DNA of 7,479 nucleotides from Hydrogenophaga sp. (GTDB lineage: Bacteria; Pseudomonadota; Gammaproteobacteria; Burkholderiales; Burkholderiaceae_C): positions 1 to 7,479 of the forward strand of contig JAABRN010000533.1 in assembly GCA_011390855.1 (NCBI GenBank), in the 5' to 3' direction. Positions within the stretch are counted from its first letter, which is position 1. Every line of letters begins with the position of its first letter. Position numbers and translations under genes: made by a program. Under the pieces are notes generated by a model that did not search any database, was not told the origin of the DNA, and saw only the letters and a program-made list of their open reading frames with translations. Shown piece after piece: positions 5,720-7,479 of the stretch.

Positions 5720-6502
5720 TCAGCCGATGTGCGACGACCCCGTCTTGCTCTTCCCCTTGTCCTTGTAGTCGGGGGCGTTGCCTGCTGACCGGCCGGTACC
5801 GCTGCCGCTGAGCCCACCGCTGACGCTATTGAGTCCGCCACTGAGGCTGTTGCGCCCATCGCGGTCCAGGTCCATCAGACCGCTGAGGCCCATGACCTCT
5901 GAATCCCGGAAACCCGTGGCAGGGTAGACCTGATCGAATTCGGACAACTGAGATTCCAGTTGCTGTCGCCGGCTTTCGCTTGAATCGCCTTTTTCTTTGG
6001 GCAAAGGCTGTGGCAAGGCGGCCAGATTGAGCTGCTTGCGGAATTCTGAGGGTGATGGCATGCGGTGCAAGCCGTTCTTCAGGAACACGAACCGCACCCC
6101 TGCGGTCTTCAGGATGCGGTTCTTGATTTTCACCTGATGGGCCTTGGCCTTGGCATTGCTCAGGTGGTATTGCTCAATGTCAAACGCAAAAGTGGGGCGG
6201 CCATCTGCACCACAGACCACGAAGTCGACCCGCTGTCTGCTCAGGCGTTCTTCGGCCTTGGTTCGGTCAGACGCACGGCGAATGGAAAGCATGTCCTTGA
6301 GCAGCATGTTGGGCAGCACCACCTGGCCAGGGAAGGTGTCGTGCAGGTAGTCGAGCATGTGGACCTGCTCGGTGGTGAGAATGCGTTCAGGCGTGTAGCG
6401 GTCGTCGCGGCCAGACGATTTGATCTGACTTCGGCGCCAGAACCACACCCCAGCGCCAACCAGCACCAAAGCAACAACGAACCCGATCCATAACGGCAAC
6501 AT
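5720..6502 (-). CDS. Membrane-anchored DUF2726 domain protein with repetitive Ser/Gly tail
   Basis: The function is unknown. The 260-residue product has one N-terminal transmembrane helix (about 3–21), with WRRSQIK after it suggesting a cytoplasmic body. The DUF2726 domain (about 38–145) contains LTTEQVHMLDYLHDTFPGQ, VLPNMLLKDML, and VDFVVCGADGRPTFAFDIEQYH (92–113). It continues with a Lys-rich helix and AGVRFVFLK. The family is thought to resemble restriction-endonuclease-like folds. Here the acidic pair usually E-L-D appears as D108-I-E110 followed by H113, and no E-x-K is present, so catalysis is doubtful. Residues 205–260 are low complexity: a DxDxDG segment at 211–216, a tandem NS(L/V)SGGL pair at 218–231, then a basic end. 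ATG at 6502 has AGGAG 5 bases upstream. It is convergent with glmU, 32 bases away. Confidence 0.82.
   Translation of the reverse strand: MLPLWIGFVVALVLVGAGVWFWRRSQIKSSGRDDRYTPERILTTEQVHMLDYLHDTFPGQVVLPNMLLKDMLSIRRASDRTKAEERLSRQRVDFVVCGADGRPTFAFDIEQYHLSNAKAKAHQVKIKNRILKTAGVRFVFLKNGLHRMPSPSEFRKQLNLAALPQPLPKEKGDSSESRRQQLESQLSEFDQVYPATGFRDSEVMGLSGLMDLDRDGRNSLSGGLNSVSGGLSGSGTGRSAGNAPDYKDKGKSKTGSSHIG
5810..5851 (-). repeat. Two tandem 21-bp repeats inside the DUF2726 gene
   Basis: Bases 5810–5830 and 5831–5851 are imperfect tandem copies, about 15 of 21 bases identical, both starting with GAG on the plus strand. They encode NSLSGGL and NSVSGGL. The repeat keeps the reading frame, so copy number could vary without a frameshift. 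Most base differences are silent or conservative, which suggests an older duplication retained at the protein level. Confidence 0.6.
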
Positions 6503-6659
6503 GCAAACTCCTGTGGCGAGCCAATTCAGTGTTGGCGGATTTTAGGAGGGTGTTACACAAGCGGCTCCGAGTCAACACTTTGTTACGCCGTCTTGGCCTG
6601 TAAACGTGTGGTTTGAGGCGAATTGCAAGGCTTTAGTGAGCAGATGGCAGGGAAAACAC

Positions 6660-7157
6660 TCATGAAGTGCGCGCCAGGGGCAGTGGCAGCCGGGGATCGA
6701 ACTTGGCCCTCTTGACGCTGAAAAAGGCCTTGACGTTGCGCACATTGGCTTCGCCCGTGAACAGGCGCTGCGCCAGGGCCAGGTAGGCCGGCATGTCGAC
6801 CGTGTGCACCACCAGCACGAAGTCTGGACCCGGGCTCACACGGTAGCACTGCTGCACGGCGGCGTCTGCCACCACCCGGCTTTCAAAATGGTCGAGGTGT
6901 TCACTGCCCTGTCGTTCCAGCGTGATCTCCACCAGGGCCGTCAGGCCGTGGCCCGTGTGAACGGCCAGCCGGTCTGGGCTGAGCAGGGCCACTTCGCGTT
7001 CGATCAGTCCGGTTTCGCGCAGCCGCTTGATGCGCCGCAGGCTGGTTGGGGGCGACAGATGGGCAAGTTCGGCCAGTGTCTGGTTGCTGCGGGCTGCGTC
7101 CGTTTGCAGCAGGTCCAGCAGTCGCATGTCGGTCTCATCGATGTCGAATAATTTCAT
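6660..7157 (-). CDS. Lrp/AsnC family transcriptional regulator
   Basis: This is a DNA-binding protein that typically senses an amino acid and assembles into dimers or octamers. The 165-residue product has an N-terminal helix-turn-helix: DIDETDMRLLDLLQTDAARSNQTLAELAHLSPPTSLRRIKRLRETGLI (5–52), with the recognition helix around 35–47. A RAM ligand domain follows (about 70–150), including CYRVSPGPDFVLVVHTVDM (104–122). The ATG at 7157 gives the classic start MKLFDIDETD. A TTG at 7166 is also in frame but less likely. There is no clear Shine–Dalgarno, so translation may be weak. It is divergent from glmS across a 135-base AT-rich region containing a 15-bp dyad, suggesting it controls itself and perhaps glmS. 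The effector cannot be read from the sequence. Confidence 0.92.
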   Translation of the reverse strand: MKLFDIDETDMRLLDLLQTDAARSNQTLAELAHLSPPTSLRRIKRLRETGLIEREVALLSPDRLAVHTGHGLTALVEITLERQGSEHLDHFESRVVADAAVQQCYRVSPGPDFVLVVHTVDMPAYLALAQRLFTGEANVRNVKAFFSVKRAKFDPRLPLPLARTS

Positions 7158-7200
7158 TGTATTCAACTAAAAGAAATAAAAAGTGGTTTATCGGTTTGTA

Positions 7201-7215
7201 TGAAATTATCTTTCA
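7201..7215. promoter_or_regulatory. Candidate Lrp/AsnC operator, 15-bp dyad
   Basis: TGAAA-TTATC-TTTCA has perfect 5-bp arms around an AT-rich 5-bp centre. Length and composition fit the known Lrp-type site pattern (15 bp, degenerate dyad with an A/T core). It lies 44 bases upstream of the regulator's ATG and 77 bases upstream of the glmS ATG. Function is inferred from position and symmetry. Confidence 0.45.
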
Positions 7216-7280
7216 CAATGAATCGAAATGACTCGCCATATTTCTCCTTCCCATCGCTAGCATCCTGACCATTCAAGTTC

Positions 7281-7286
7281 AAGGAG
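7281..7286 (+). promoter_or_regulatory. Strong ribosome-binding site of glmS
   Basis: AAGGAG is a full-strength Shine–Dalgarno sequence placed 6 bases before the glmS ATG. It fixes that start and contrasts with the absence of a clear site before the divergent Lrp gene. Confidence 0.8.
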
Positions 7287-7292
7287 TGCAAT

Positions 7293-7479
7293 ATGTGCGG
7301 CATCGTGGCAGGGGTTTCAGGGCGCGACATCGTGCCTGTGCTGGTTCAGGGGTTGCAGCGGCTGGAATACCGGGGCTATGACTCCTGCGGCGTGGCGGTG
7401 CACGCTGGTGGCCTCAAGCGTGCGCGCAGCACGGCCCGGGTGGCCGAGCTGATGCAGCAGGTGCAGGCCGAAACAATTG
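7293..7479 (+). CDS. glmS: Glutamine–fructose-6-phosphate aminotransferase (isomerising), N-terminal part, cut by the window end
   Basis: This enzyme makes glucosamine-6-phosphate from fructose-6-P and glutamine, the entry step to UDP-GlcNAc, whose last steps are done by GlmU encoded nearby. The first 62 residues are present. They begin [20 protein letters not shown], with Cys2 as the nucleophile of class II (Ntn) glutamine amidotransferases. [16 protein letters not shown] follows, the strongly conserved GlmS motif (usually [12 protein letters not shown]). Rest of the glutaminase domain and both SIS isomerase domains lie beyond the window. The leader is short, at most about 130 bases, and has no room for a full glmS ribozyme plus promoter. 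Confidence 0.95.
   Translation, partial: MCGIVAGVSGRDIVPVLVQGLQRLEYRGYDSCGVAVHAGGLKRARSTARVAELMQQVQAETI

Larger units (their letters stand above)
7158..7292. promoter_or_regulatory. Divergent control region between the Lrp gene and glmS
   Basis: This AT-rich stretch stands out from its GC-rich surroundings and must contain the promoters for the leftward Lrp gene and the rightward glmS. I could not fix unambiguous -35/-10 pairs for either direction. It contains the dyad at 7201–7215. An inverted 8-base pair, TTCATTGT (7153–7160, overlapping the Lrp start) and ACAATGAA (7215–7222), has its arms offset by 62 bases, about six helical turns. Confidence 0.6.

Noticed and set aside
6539..6575. Promoter for the DUF2726 gene (TTGACT at 6575–6570 and TAAAAT at 6544–6539 on minus)
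   Set aside because: The hexamers look good singly, but the spacing is 25 bases, far from the usual 16–18, and no alternative -10 sits at the right distance. Co-transcription with the Lrp gene is equally possible.
7158..7166. TTG at 7166 as the start of the Lrp/AsnC gene
   Set aside because: It adds only three residues before the conventional MKLFDID start, and TTG without a ribosome site is less likely than the ATG at 7157.
7167..7292. glmS ribozyme in the leader of glmS
   Set aside because: The ribozyme is a Gram-positive element of about 150 bases or more. This region is too short, must hold two promoters, and shows no ribozyme-like core.

Overview
The window looks like chromosomal DNA of a GC-rich betaproteobacterium, most likely of the Comamonadaceae (Hydrogenophaga/Acidovorax-like). 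This rests on the glmU–Lrp–glmS arrangement, the DUF6279-type lipoprotein, the style of the polar amino acid ABC transporter, and a G-run/C-run intergenic repeat of a kind I associate with that family. None of this was checked against a database. The window holds seven complete protein genes, the complete DUF2726 gene among them counted, plus two truncated genes at the edges. Coding density is high and no gap exceeds 180 bases.

Left part (1–3290, minus strand): a polar amino acid uptake operon read right to left. It starts with an FCD-type GntR regulator (2443–3201), whose stop overlaps the start of a periplasmic family-3 solute-binding protein (1655–2446). Two HisM/GlnP-type permeases follow (943–1611 and 148–798), then the first eight codons of another gene (1–24), presumably the ATPase. 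Control elements stand out. A perfect TTGTATACAA palindrome lies upstream of the regulator. A perfect 7-bp stem with a GCAA tetraloop covers the regulator's ribosome-binding region. A strong hairpin separates the binding-protein and first permease cistrons. A two-hairpin repeat occurs in the same orientation just downstream of each permease, with a compensatory base-pair change between its copies.

Middle (3374–5687): a DUF6279-family lipoprotein gene (minus) is arranged head-to-head with glmU (plus), the bifunctional enzyme that makes UDP-GlcNAc. Their start codons are at most 22 bases apart, so each gene's promoter must lie in the other's coding sequence or be extremely compact.

Right part (5720–7479): a membrane-anchored DUF2726 protein with a repetitive Ser/Gly tail (minus), an Lrp/AsnC regulator (minus), and the start of glmS (plus, cut by the window end). 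glmU and glmS serve the same amino-sugar pathway and are adjacent in E. coli; here two opposite-strand genes separate them. The AT-rich 135-base region between the Lrp gene and glmS carries a 15-bp dyad and is the likely shared control region.

I see no mobile element, CRISPR array, tRNA or rRNA, and no wholly new system. The noteworthy items are regulatory structures and gene-arrangement oddities.
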